Assembly: GCF_002021565.1 (NCBI RefSeq)
Contig: NZ_MSZX01000004.1
Coordinates: forward strand, 62,027-126,026
From: Paenibacillus selenitireducens
Lineage (GTDB): Bacteria; Bacillota; Bacilli; Paenibacillales; Paenibacillaceae
Direction: 5' to 3'
Length of the DNA stretch: 64,000 bases
The notes beneath the pieces are model-generated. The model worked only from the letters and a program-made list of their open reading frames with translations, was not told the origin of the DNA and ran no database searches. Below are positions 46,418-54,552 of the stretch, one piece after another (within the stretch, counting starts at the first letter, position 1; each line of letters opens with the position of its first letter). Position numbers and translations under genes: made by a program.

Positions 46418-46771
46418 GTGACGATACAAGTAAAAGCTGTATTTCAAAGCGCTGCTGATGCTGAGGCCGCTCAAAATAAGCTTCGTTCGCTTCGTGTGGA
46501 ACAAGTCACGGTTGAACAGATCGGTGGCACGACAGATACGTACCAAGGCTTCCTCAATTACAATGGCGACCCAGCTTGGTATAGTCTAGGAAATCTGAGC
46601 TCGATGTCGATGTTATCCTATTCGACGTCTGCGATGGCAGGATTATATGCAGCAGGAGCGAATGCATTTTCTGAAGCAGCACGCAGCTTTGTTCTGACGG
46701 CAACGATGCCGGATGATACCTATGGACAGGCTAAACATGCCATTGAATTATCGGGTGGATCGATACAGTAA
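46418..46771 (+). CDS. Hypothetical protein of stress-protein type
   Basis: A 117-residue protein. The N-terminal 30 residues (IQVKAVFQSAADAEAAQNKL) form the strand-helix pattern of the ferredoxin-like fold seen in YflT/GSP17M-type general stress proteins. A Tyr/Ser/Gly-rich middle (residues 45-85) and a final strand-helix segment (FVLTATMPDDTYGQAKHAIE) follow. It starts at a GTG with ATGGAGGGG upstream, 14 nt after the YfhD-like gene, so the two are probably co-transcribed. The family is not firmly recognised. Confidence 0.7.
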   Translation: MTIQVKAVFQSAADAEAAQNKLRSLRVEQVTVEQIGGTTDTYQGFLNYNGDPAWYSLGNLSSMSMLSYSTSAMAGLYAAGANAFSEAARSFVLTATMPDDTYGQAKHAIELSGGSIQ

Positions 46772-46787
46772 TCTTCTGTGCAATTCG

Positions 46788-46823
46788 AAGCATTCCTTTG
46801 TTTTTTAGAGGGAATGCTTTTTT
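46788..46823 (+). terminator. Terminator before def
   Basis: Perfect 8-bp stem AGCATTCC/GGAATGCT followed by six T residues. Confidence 0.9.
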
Positions 46824-46984
46824 ACATCTATAGAATTTATAGTTTCCGGGTCCCCGCAAAGTACCTGAATCCGCTTCTAAGCCAAGTCCTCACTTTGTGG
46901 GGTTATTTTATTCTTGTCAGAATTATTTTGCATATAGTATATTTGGGGATGCGAATAGATCAGAATTTTGGGAGGAAAACCGTA

Positions 46985-47494
46985 ATGAGCGTAAGAGAAA
47001 TCGTGCCTTTTGGCGAACCTGTATTGAGAAAAGTGGCGAAACCCGTCACAGAAATAAATGCAAAAATCATCAATTTATTGAATGATATGAAGGATACATT
47101 GGATGACGCGTATGGCGCAGGTCTTGCTGCACCGCAAGTGGGCATTCTCCGTCGGGTCATTGTTATGCAAATTGAAGATGTCTATTACGAGTTAATTAAT
47201 CCCGAGATCATTGAGAAATCCGGTGAACAAATCGGGTATGAAGGCTGCTTGTCACTGCCTGGGTATATAGGGATCGTAAAGCGGTACAATGATGTGAAAA
47301 TCACGACATTGACGCGTGAAGGGAAGACGATTGAGCTTGTGGCGGAAGGGTATTTAGCCCGTTGTATCCAACATGAGATGGATCACTTGAATGGCGTGCT
47401 GTACATCGACCATGTACAAGATACGTATTTGATTCATGAAGAAAATAAGAAGAAGATGTCATTGATTGAGGCTATGAAATTAGCAGATGTGTGA
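46985..47494 (+). CDS. def: Peptide deformylase
   Basis: A 169-residue metal hydrolase that removes the N-formyl group from nascent proteins. The three motifs are intact: GAGLAAPQVGI, EGCLSLPG and QHEMDHLNG (H-E-x2-x-H metal site). Length and motif spacing fit the short type 1 form. The ATG at 46985 has GGGAGG upstream; the frame is open further back but only through the terminator region. Confidence 0.96.
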   Translation: MSVREIVPFGEPVLRKVAKPVTEINAKIINLLNDMKDTLDDAYGAGLAAPQVGILRRVIVMQIEDVYYELINPEIIEKSGEQIGYEGCLSLPGYIGIVKRYNDVKITTLTREGKTIELVAEGYLARCIQHEMDHLNGVLYIDHVQDTYLIHEENKKKMSLIEAMKLADV

Positions 47495-47569
47495 TCGTGA
47501 TTTTTTGTGAAAAGTGTCATGGTATAGTACAATAAACGGTAATGATGATTTGTGGGAGGATTTTAACTA

Positions 47570-48547
47570 ATGTTATGGCACGAGTTAACGATAAATACAA
47601 CGGAAGAAGCACAGGAAATGATCTCCAATTTCTTGCATGAAATGGGTGCGGATGGTGTATCCATTGAAGAATCGGGTTCTTTGAACCGCAAGCGGGATAC
47701 GTCCTTAGGTCAATTGTATGATTTTCCGCTGAATGATATCCCAGAAGGGGAAGCGGTCATTAAAGGATACTTTGCTGATGTTGCGAATCCGGGAGATCTG
47801 ATTGCGGAAGTTAAGCCTCGTATTGAAGAATTAAAGACGTTTGATATCGATCCAGGTTCTTATACGATGGAGACGAAGATCGTCAATGAGGAGGACTGGG
47901 CTACGGCATGGAAACAGTATTTCAAGCCCATCCGTATCACGAATACGTTAACCATTAAGCCAACATGGGAAGAATACACACCAGCACCGGAAGAGAAAAT
48001 CATTGAGTTGGATCCAGGGATGGCATTCGGGACAGGAGCCCATCCGACAACATCGTTGTGTCTTCGTACGCTCGAGAAGGTCATTCAAGGCGGCGAAGAG
48101 GTCATTGACGTAGGCACAGGTTCGGGTATTCTCGCCATTGGTGCCATGAAATTAGGCGCCAAGCATGTTCTTGCGCTCGATTTGGATCCCGTCGCAGTAA
48201 CGTGCGCACAAGAAAACATACAATTGAATGGGTTAGAGCAGGATATCACCGTGCATCTTAGCGATTTGCTTCAAGTGATCAATCGGAATGCTGAAGGTGA
48301 CGACATGGCCAAGCTTGGGATAACATTGCCTGTGAAAGTCGTTGTAGCCAATATTCTTGCCGAGGTTATTATGTTGTTCGTCGATGACGTATATAACGCA
48401 TTAGAGGATGGCGGAACCTACATCGCCTCTGGTATATATAAGAATAAAGAAGAAGCTGTCGAGCAGGCGTTGGTTGCAGCCAACTTCACGATTGTTGAGA
48501 AGAACCGTGAAGATGATTGGATCGCGTTTGTGGCGAGAAAGTCGTAG
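47570..48547 (+). CDS. prmA: Ribosomal protein L11 methyltransferase
   Basis: A 325-residue SAM-dependent methyltransferase that trimethylates ribosomal protein L11. The N-terminal substrate-recognition domain (residues 1-115) starts WHELTINTTEEAQEMISNFL. The linker GMAFGTGAHPTTSLCLRTLE is the PrmA signature. Motif I is VIDVGTGSGILAIGAMKLG, and the catalytic-loop motif is VVANILAEVI. In B. subtilis prmA (yqeT) also follows dnaJ, but here four small genes lie between. Confidence 0.96.
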   Translation: MLWHELTINTTEEAQEMISNFLHEMGADGVSIEESGSLNRKRDTSLGQLYDFPLNDIPEGEAVIKGYFADVANPGDLIAEVKPRIEELKTFDIDPGSYTMETKIVNEEDWATAWKQYFKPIRITNTLTIKPTWEEYTPAPEEKIIELDPGMAFGTGAHPTTSLCLRTLEKVIQGGEEVIDVGTGSGILAIGAMKLGAKHVLALDLDPVAVTCAQENIQLNGLEQDITVHLSDLLQVINRNAEGDDMAKLGITLPVKVVVANILAEVIMLFVDDVYNALEDGGTYIASGIYKNKEEAVEQALVAANFTIVEKNREDDWIAFVARKS

Positions 48548-48554
48548 GTGACGA

Positions 48555-49241
48555 ATGGATTTTTTGAATAACTTTTTGGTCGTGCCTGTTGAATATCTCC
48601 CATTTATGCTGCTTGTTTTGCTGGTAGCATTTACGGTTCATGAATTCTCACATGCGTACTTCGCCAACTTATTCGGTGACCCGACGGCAAAGCTTTTAGG
48701 TCGGGTCACGTTAAATCCGAGCCGTCATTTGGATGTCTTGGGCACATTGCTGTTCTTGATTGCAGGGTTTGGTTGGGCTCGCCCGGTCCCTGTGAATCGG
48801 GATAACTTTAAGAAACCGCGTCTCATGGGGATTATCGTATCTGCAGCAGGACCGATTAGTAATCTCGTGGTTGCGTTTATCGGTGTGTTTATTCATATTC
48901 TGCTGTACAAATTTAATGTTCAAGCTTCGTTCTCCAATGAGCGTATTGGTGAAGCCATCGATATCTTCTTTAATTATCTCGTGCATTTTAATATTTTGCT
49001 CTTTATTTTCAACTTGATTCCACTGCCCCCGTTGGATGGTTATCGGATTGTTGAGGACCTTGCTCCGCGTTCGCTGCGTTCGAAGTTACAAGAGTTCGAG
49101 AAGTGGTCTATTTTCATCTTCTTGCTGATTGTATTTCTTCCACCCGTTCGTCAAGTTACGATTCAACCGCTCTTTAGCCTCATTCGGCCTATACAAACAA
49201 GCTTCTATAATGCGTGTGCCCAAATTCTTGGATTATCGTAA
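48555..49241 (+). CDS. Site-2 protease family protein (M50)
   Basis: A 228-residue integral membrane metalloprotease homologue. The zinc motif H29-E-F-S-H33 lies in the first membrane helix (VHEFSHAYFANLFGD). NPSRHLDVLGT follows, and the third metal ligand is in LIPLPPLDGYRI (the N-x2-P-x-P-x-LDG motif). Five or so hydrophobic segments are visible, and no PDZ domain. It is likely an intramembrane protease of unknown substrate. It starts 7 nt after prmA and shares its transcript. Confidence 0.88.
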   Translation: MDFLNNFLVVPVEYLPFMLLVLLVAFTVHEFSHAYFANLFGDPTAKLLGRVTLNPSRHLDVLGTLLFLIAGFGWARPVPVNRDNFKKPRLMGIIVSAAGPISNLVVAFIGVFIHILLYKFNVQASFSNERIGEAIDIFFNYLVHFNILLFIFNLIPLPPLDGYRIVEDLAPRSLRSKLQEFEKWSIFIFLLIVFLPPVRQVTIQPLFSLIRPIQTSFYNACAQILGLS

Positions 49242-49338
49242 GAAGAGTGGAAAATACTTAATCATATAGATTTTACGGGTTAAAAGAGGTATGATGTAAT
49301 TTGTTGATTTTTGAAATAATGATTAGGAACGATGATGA

Positions 49339-50103
49339 ATGCAAAGATATTTTATCCCGTCAGACCAATTTGGCGAACATACCGTTATGATTACGGGCGA
49401 TGACGCCCATCATATTAGTAAAGTTATGCGTGCGCGCGTCGGTGAGAAATTAATTGTTAGCGACGGTGCGGACAAAGAAGCGTTAGTGGAGATTGTTGAT
49501 CTGGCGCCTAACGGCGTCGAAGCTTCAATTGTAGAGATGAGAGCATTAACGCAAGAGGCTTGGATGCAGGTGACTGTTGCCCAGAGCTTGCCAAAAGGCG
49601 ATAAGATGGAGACCGTCATTCAGAAATGTACTGAGATCGGTGCCATTCGGTTTATCCCCTATATTTCTGAGCGAACGATCGTTCAATATGATGCGAAGAA
49701 AGAAGCCAAACGGGTGGAACGTTGGGGCAAGATTGCGAAGGAAGCGGCAGAGCAGGCTCATCGCAATCGCGTTCCTGAAGTAGAGTCGACCAGCACGTGG
49801 AAGCAATTGCTTGCACGGTTTGGATCGTATGACCTCATTCTTTTTTGTTATGAAAAAGAAGAGGGACTTCAGCTTCGCAGCGCTGTTCAACCGTTCGTAG
49901 CATCTTACGAAGCAAGTCAACCCCCGCAGGTGCTTCTGCTCGTAGGTCCAGAAGGCGGCTTCACCGTCTCGGAAATGGAAGCAGCCGAAGCAGCGGGTGC
50001 GCAATCGGTGGGGTTAGGCAAACGTATCTTACGCACGGAGACCGCCGCAATGGTGGGGCTTACGTGCCTTTTCTATGAATCTGGAGAGATGGGAGGCGTG
50101 TAG
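49339..50103 (+). CDS. rsmE: 16S rRNA m3U1498 methyltransferase
   Basis: A 254-residue SPOUT-class methyltransferase. The PUA-like start (MQRYFIPSDQFGEHTVMITG, HHISKVMRARVGE) precedes the SPOUT domain with QSLPKGDKMETVIQKCTEIG and the knot segment LLVGPEGGFTVSEMEAAEAA followed by LGKRILRTETA. These match RsmE. It keeps the B. subtilis order prmA-rsmE-mtaB. Confidence 0.96.
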   Translation: MQRYFIPSDQFGEHTVMITGDDAHHISKVMRARVGEKLIVSDGADKEALVEIVDLAPNGVEASIVEMRALTQEAWMQVTVAQSLPKGDKMETVIQKCTEIGAIRFIPYISERTIVQYDAKKEAKRVERWGKIAKEAAEQAHRNRVPEVESTSTWKQLLARFGSYDLILFCYEKEEGLQLRSAVQPFVASYEASQPPQVLLLVGPEGGFTVSEMEAAEAAGAQSVGLGKRILRTETAAMVGLTCLFYESGEMGGV

Positions 50104-50106
50104 AGA

Positions 50107-51444
50107 ATGCCATCAGTAGCATTTTACACCCTGGGCTGTAAAGTTAACTTCTATGATACCGAAGCGATTTGGCAGTTGTTCAAGAATGAAGGCTATGAAC
50201 AAGTGGATTTTGAGACCCAAACCGCGGACGTCTACTTAATTAATACGTGTACCGTTACGAATACGGGCGATAAGAAGAGCCGTCAAATTATTCGCCGTGC
50301 CGTACGTCGTAATCCGGATGCCATTATTGCGGTAACCGGGTGTTATGCACAGACATCTCCTGCGGAGATTCTGGATATCGAAGGCGTGGATCTTGTCATC
50401 GGAACACAAGATCGCGATAAAATTATGCCTTACGTGCAGCAGCTTCAACATGAACGCCAGCCAATCAATGCCGTTCGCAATATTATGAAAACACGTGAAT
50501 TCGAAGAGTTGGATGTGCCGGATTTCGCAGATCATACGCGTGCTTACTTGAAAATCCAAGAAGGATGCAATAACTTCTGTACCTTCTGTATTATTCCGTG
50601 GTCTCGCGGACTATCACGCAGCCGTGATCCGGAGAGCGTTGTCGAGCAAGCGAAGCAGCTTGTTGCAGCTGGTTACAAGGAAATCGTGTTGACAGGGATT
50701 CATACCGGTGGATACGGGGATGATCTAGAGAACTATCGTCTAGCGAACTTACTGTGGGATCTGGATAAAGTGGAAGGTCTTGAGCGGATTCGCATCAGCT
50801 CGATCGAAGCGAGTCAGATTACGGAAGAAGTGCTCGAAGTTCTTGGGAAGTCTTCGAAAATGTGCCGCCACCTGCATATTCCGCTTCAAGCAGGCGACAA
50901 CGAAGTATTGAAACGGATGCGTCGTAAATACACGGTAGAAGAATTTGCCGCTAAAATTGAACGTATTCAAGAAGCGATGCCAGACGTTGCGATTACGACA
51001 GATGTGATCGTTGGATTCCCGGGTGAAACGGATGAACATTTCCGCAACGGCTTTGAATTTATGGAGAAAATTAAATTTTCTGAAATGCATGTCTTCCCGT
51101 ATTCCAAGCGTACAGGTACGCCTGCCGCTCGTATGGAAGATCAAGTGGATGACGAGATTAAGCATGCTCGCGTGCATGAGTTGATTGAGTTGTCCGAGAA
51201 AATGCAATTGGCTTATGCCGAGAAATTCGTGGGTCAAGTGGTGGATGTCATTCCTGAGCGGGATTCCAAAGGTACAGCGGGTCCTGGCAAAGTCAAAGGA
51301 TTCTCGGATAACTATTTGCAGGTGATCTTCGATGGGGATGACTCCTTGACAGGTAAATTGTGCCGTGTGCAAATTACAGAACCGGGTGTCAACGAATGCA
51401 AAGGGGCACTCGTGCGCGTCATCGAGGAACGCCAGGTGGTTTAA
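50107..51444 (+). CDS. mtaB: tRNA t6A37 methylthiotransferase MtaB
   Basis: A 445-residue radical SAM methylthiotransferase (YqeV) converting t6A37 to ms2t6A37 in tRNAs. The UPF0004 domain has FYTLGCKVNFYDTEAI, NTCTVTN and GCYAQ cysteines. The radical SAM cluster is C154, C158 and C161 (IQEGCNNFCTFCIIPW). A TRAM domain is at the C-terminus (residues about 375-440). It is separated by only 3 nt from rsmE. The stop falls just before a repeat-rich region. Confidence 0.96.
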   Translation: MPSVAFYTLGCKVNFYDTEAIWQLFKNEGYEQVDFETQTADVYLINTCTVTNTGDKKSRQIIRRAVRRNPDAIIAVTGCYAQTSPAEILDIEGVDLVIGTQDRDKIMPYVQQLQHERQPINAVRNIMKTREFEELDVPDFADHTRAYLKIQEGCNNFCTFCIIPWSRGLSRSRDPESVVEQAKQLVAAGYKEIVLTGIHTGGYGDDLENYRLANLLWDLDKVEGLERIRISSIEASQITEEVLEVLGKSSKMCRHLHIPLQAGDNEVLKRMRRKYTVEEFAAKIERIQEAMPDVAITTDVIVGFPGETDEHFRNGFEFMEKIKFSEMHVFPYSKRTGTPAARMEDQVDDEIKHARVHELIELSEKMQLAYAEKFVGQVVDVIPERDSKGTAGPGKVKGFSDNYLQVIFDGDDSLTGKLCRVQITEPGVNECKGALVRVIEERQVV

Positions 51445-51467
51445 CCCCCCGGACCCCCCTTATTTCT

Positions 51468-51813
51468 CCACCCCTAAATCCCCTCCGGAGGAGGGGACCC
51501 CAAGGGCTACCGCCCTCTGGACACCCGAAATGGGTCGTGGGATCGAGGTTGGTAGATTTTAGTTTCATATGTGCAAGGATCGCTTTCGTTTAGCCGAGAT
51601 TCCCACTGGGAACCTCGGCTAAACACGCTTTATGGCTTTAATCACCACCCCTAAATCCCCTCCGGAGGAGGGGACCCCAAGGGCTACCGCCCTCTGGACA
51701 CCCGAAATGGGTCGTGGGATCAAGGTTGGCGGATTTTAGTTTCATATTTGCAAGGAACGCTTTCGTTTAGCCGAGATTCCTGCTGGGAACCTCGGCTAAA
51801 CACGCTTTATGGC
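51468..51813 (+). repeat. Tandem 177-bp repeat (two copies)
   Basis: Two direct copies, 51468-51644 and 51645-51813, align at a constant 177-bp offset with only a handful of differences. Each starts with CCACCCCTAAATCCCCTCCG and GA-rich/C-rich blocks. Each contains a strong hairpin, TTTAGCCGAG against CTCGGCTAAA (copy 1 about 51589-51622, copy 2 about 51766-51799). Short open frames across it have no features of genes. A partial third copy of the GC-rich start is inverted at 52142-52196. Confidence 0.85.
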
Positions 51814-51842
51814 GTTCGTACCTATTTCCGTGTAAAATAACT

Positions 51843-52151
51843 TGTAAGTAGATACGTGGATGTAAAGCGCGTCCGCACTGTTTGCCTATTTGGGCAAATG
51901 GGTTTGGACGGTAGCGATTGATTGAACACAGTAAATAGATATAGGGAAAGCTGGAGCCTCTTCCATTTTGGGAGTCTAGAGGAGATAGTCAAGGTCAGTA
52001 AGGTTAAAGCATGTAAGTAGATACGTGGATGTAAAGCGCGTCCTCACCGTTTGCCTATTTTGGCAAATGGGTATGGACAGTAGCGATTGATTGAACAAAT
52101 GAAATAGATAAAGTGAAAGTTGATCCCTCGCTCATTTTGGGAGTCCAGAGG
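51843..52151 (+). repeat. Second direct repeat (two copies, 169-bp offset)
   Basis: A segment of about 140 bp starting TGTAAGTAGATACGTGGATG occurs at 51843-51982 and again at 52012-52151, with scattered substitutions. Each copy holds a hairpin around TTTGCC/GGCAAA (about 51880-51899 and 52050-52068) flanked by GTCC and GGAC, which extends the stem. Each ends near CATTTTGGGAGTC. No coding potential is seen. Confidence 0.8.
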
Positions 52152-52196
52152 GAAGCCCTCTGGGGTCCCCTTCCTCCGGAAGGGGATTTAGGGGAT
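52142..52196 (-). repeat. Inverted partial copy of the 177-bp repeat start
   Basis: GTCCAGAGGGAAGCCCTCTG and TTCCGGAAGGGGATTTAGGGG-like blocks are the reverse complement of the first 55 bp of the tandem repeat, with a few changes. With the copies at 51468 and 51645 it frames the whole non-coding patch in inverted terminal sequences. Confidence 0.75.
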
Positions 52197-52242
52197 GGCG
52201 AAAGTTTATTTTAGAGAAAAGAAACTCGAAAGGATGATTTAA

Positions 52243-52677
52243 ATGCGCGAGATTAGTGCAGGCGGTGTCGTATACCGTCAAGGTGAACAAGGCCTCGAAA
52301 TCCAATTAATCAAAGATCGTTTTGGGAAAGTATCGCTGGCAAAAGGGAAAATGGAGCCGGGCGAGACGATCGAAGAGACGGCATTACGTGAAATTCAAGA
52401 AGAGACGGGTTTGATTGGACGCATCATACAACCGATTGACCAAATTTCGTATACATACAAACATCCTGTTCATGGAGAGACGGAGAAGATTGTCCATTAT
52501 TATGTTGTTGAAGCGCTAGAAGGCGATTTGCAAGCACAAGTGGAGGAAATCAACGGGGTGTTTTGGTTTAAGCCGCAAGAGGCTTGGGCACAACAAAAAC
52601 AACACGGATATGATAACAATGACCGCATTTTGCGAAGCGCATTGGAAATATTAAAAGCTGAGGTGGATTTTGCATGA
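52243..52677 (+). CDS. Nudix hydrolase
   Basis: A 144-residue hydrolase of nucleoside diphosphates linked to another moiety. The Nudix box is complete: [20 protein letters not shown] followed by TGL, fitting G-x5-E-x7-REUXEEXGU. The substrate cannot be told. It resembles the MutT-like group with the AGGVVYR start. AAAGGATGA lies upstream. It overlaps deoC by 4 nt, so the two share a transcript. Confidence 0.9.
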   Translation: MREISAGGVVYRQGEQGLEIQLIKDRFGKVSLAKGKMEPGETIEETALREIQEETGLIGRIIQPIDQISYTYKHPVHGETEKIVHYYVVEALEGDLQAQVEEINGVFWFKPQEAWAQQKQHGYDNNDRILRSALEILKAEVDFA

Positions 52678-53357
52678 CGAATACAGCGCAATTAGCCCAA
52701 TATATCGATCATACGTTATTGAAGCCAGATGCGAATGAAGCGGATATCGTGAAACTGTGTGAAGAAGCGAAGAAGTATGAATTTTTCAGCGTGTGCGTCA
52801 ATGGTGTTTGGGTAGCCAAATGTAAAGAATTACTGCAAGGCTCGAATGTGAAGATTGCGGCTGTCGTAGGTTTTCCATTAGGCGCAAGTTCGAGCGTAGT
52901 CAAAGCTTTTGAAGCAGCGAAAGCTGTGGAAGATGGCGCTTCCGAGATCGATATGGTCTTGCAAATTGGACTCTTGAAGGATGGTAAGCTCGATGAGGTT
53001 CAGCAAGATATTGCACAAGTCGTTCGCATGGTACAGGGGAAGGCGATCGTAAAGGTTATTTTTGAGACAGGCATGCTTACAGATGATGAGAAAATTTCGG
53101 CATGCCGGCTGTCTGAACAAGCAGGAGCCCATTTCGTCAAAACATCGACAGGCTTTGGCAAAGGCGGTGCAACCGTTGAGGATATTCGATTGATGCGAGC
53201 TCATGTATCCCCGCATATCGGTGTAAAGGCATCTGGGGCTGTTCGGGATCAAGAGACCGCGCTAAGGATGATTGAGGCGGGCGCCACACGAATTGGTGCT
53301 AGCGCAGGCATTCAGATTGTATCGGGTACAGCACCAAGCACGAATGGCAATTATTAA
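52674..53357 (+). CDS. deoC: Deoxyribose-phosphate aldolase
   Basis: A 227-residue class I aldolase cleaving 2-deoxyribose 5-phosphate into glyceraldehyde 3-phosphate and acetaldehyde. The start has [16 protein letters not shown]. The Schiff-base Lys lies in [15 protein letters not shown], and the second Lys in [14 protein letters not shown]. The ATGA overlap with the Nudix gene couples their translation. The 125 bp after it hold only a small palindrome (about 53453-53468). Confidence 0.96.
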   Translation: MTNTAQLAQYIDHTLLKPDANEADIVKLCEEAKKYEFFSVCVNGVWVAKCKELLQGSNVKIAAVVGFPLGASSSVVKAFEAAKAVEDGASEIDMVLQIGLLKDGKLDEVQQDIAQVVRMVQGKAIVKVIFETGMLTDDEKISACRLSEQAGAHFVKTSTGFGKGGATVEDIRLMRAHVSPHIGVKASGAVRDQETALRMIEAGATRIGASAGIQIVSGTAPSTNGNY

Positions 53358-53482
53358 AGGAATCAAGGGGCTGGCGATGAGTCGTCGGTCCCGTTTTGTG
53401 TATACATTCGGAATGTTCGGTTCTTGTCTTGCATTGTGCCCTTGAATTCGTTACGATAGCGAAGGCTATATTCTCGATTCAA

Positions 53483-54457
53483 CTAGGTGATTGTACGCAT
53501 TCGGTTCCACACAGGCAAATAGCAGAACGGTAATGCCAGAAGTGAGCTAGCTATATTGAAGATCGTCTGTGCGTGAGCAATTTGTGCAGATGGATCGGGT
53601 GTCATCCAACCGGCGATCGTATGGAGCTGAGCGAGTAAGGGGTAAAATAGAATCGCTCCCCCAACATTCAACACGATATGGGTCCAAGCTACATAACTCC
53701 CTGAACGACTTCCTCCAAGGGAAGCAATCAGTGCCGTTACACATGTCCCGACATTGGAACCAATGACGATCGCAATACCAAGCTCTACAGGAATGGCTCC
53801 CATTGCGGCCAAGCCCATGGTGAGTCCGATCATAGCTGCGCTGCTATGGATGATGGCTGTGATGCAGGCACCTGCTGCAAGTCCCCATAACATGCTCTGT
53901 GCGGATTGTTCGAGGAACCAATTGAATAACCCACGTTCTTGTAATGCGGGAGCGATGGATTTCATCTCTTCAATGCCGAATAATATTAATGCAAATCCAA
54001 ATACCGCTAAAGAGAGAAATTGTGCGGGTCTTAACCAATCCATGATTCCATGGAGGACATGAGGACGATATTCAGCGAGTAGGACCGTCAGGGCCCAGAT
54101 ACTCACGGAACCGGCCATTAAAGGCAGTGCATATTGATTAATATTCAATCCGATTAATTCCGTGGTGAGGCAAGTACCGATGTTGCTGCCCAGAATAATG
54201 CCCAAGGAGCGGGCGAAGGGAAGCAGTCCAGCGTTTACAAGTCCCATCGTAATGACGGTCACCGCTGTGCTGCTCTGTAGCAGTGCCGTAATTCCGGTAC
54301 TGAATAATAAGCCGCGAAGAGGCGTTTTGGTAGATACGGCAATGGCTCGAGTTAAATAAGGACCCGCCCAGAGGTTTAAGGCTAATTCCATAAGCTTCAT
54401 ACCGAAGAGAAACAGGGAAAGTCCATACAGCAGTGGAAATACGATCGATCCGAACAT
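53483..54457 (-). CDS. Na/Pi cotransporter family protein
   Basis: A 324-residue membrane protein with about eight hydrophobic segments and two copies of the family repeat: LLFSTGITALLQSSTAVTVI with GSNIGTCLTTEL, and AAGACITAIIHSSAAMIGLT with GSNVGTCVTALI. The QSS motif (HSS in the second repeat) binds sodium and phosphate in this family. It corresponds to B. subtilis YqeW, which follows mtaB there. The start is set at the ATG preceded on the minus strand by AAAGGAG. It diverges from the next gene. Confidence 0.88.
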   Translation of the reverse strand: MFGSIVFPLLYGLSLFLFGMKLMELALNLWAGPYLTRAIAVSTKTPLRGLLFSTGITALLQSSTAVTVITMGLVNAGLLPFARSLGIILGSNIGTCLTTELIGLNINQYALPLMAGSVSIWALTVLLAEYRPHVLHGIMDWLRPAQFLSLAVFGFALILFGIEEMKSIAPALQERGLFNWFLEQSAQSMLWGLAAGACITAIIHSSAAMIGLTMGLAAMGAIPVELGIAIVIGSNVGTCVTALIASLGGSRSGSYVAWTHIVLNVGGAILFYPLLAQLHTIAGWMTPDPSAQIAHAQTIFNIASSLLALPFCYLPVWNRMRTIT

Positions 54458-54552
54458 AAATAGCTCCTTTGCAAAAAGACGTATTACATAGGTATGAAAA
54501 AAACAGGACGACCATGACAAGCATCTTTGTCATTAGAGAGGAGAACTGGAGA

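Noticed and set aside
46778-46984. 69-codon N-terminal extension of def
   Set aside because: It passes through a terminator and a T-rich hydrophobic stretch; GGGAGG and the conserved start define the shorter protein.
50749-51372. 207-residue frame opposite mtaB
   Set aside because: It mirrors the codon structure of the radical SAM gene on the other strand; composition is rich in His, Phe and Arg as expected for a shadow.
51360-51593. Two short frames running from the end of mtaB into the repeat patch
   Set aside because: They start inside mtaB in other frames and cross the 177-bp repeat, which is better explained as non-coding.
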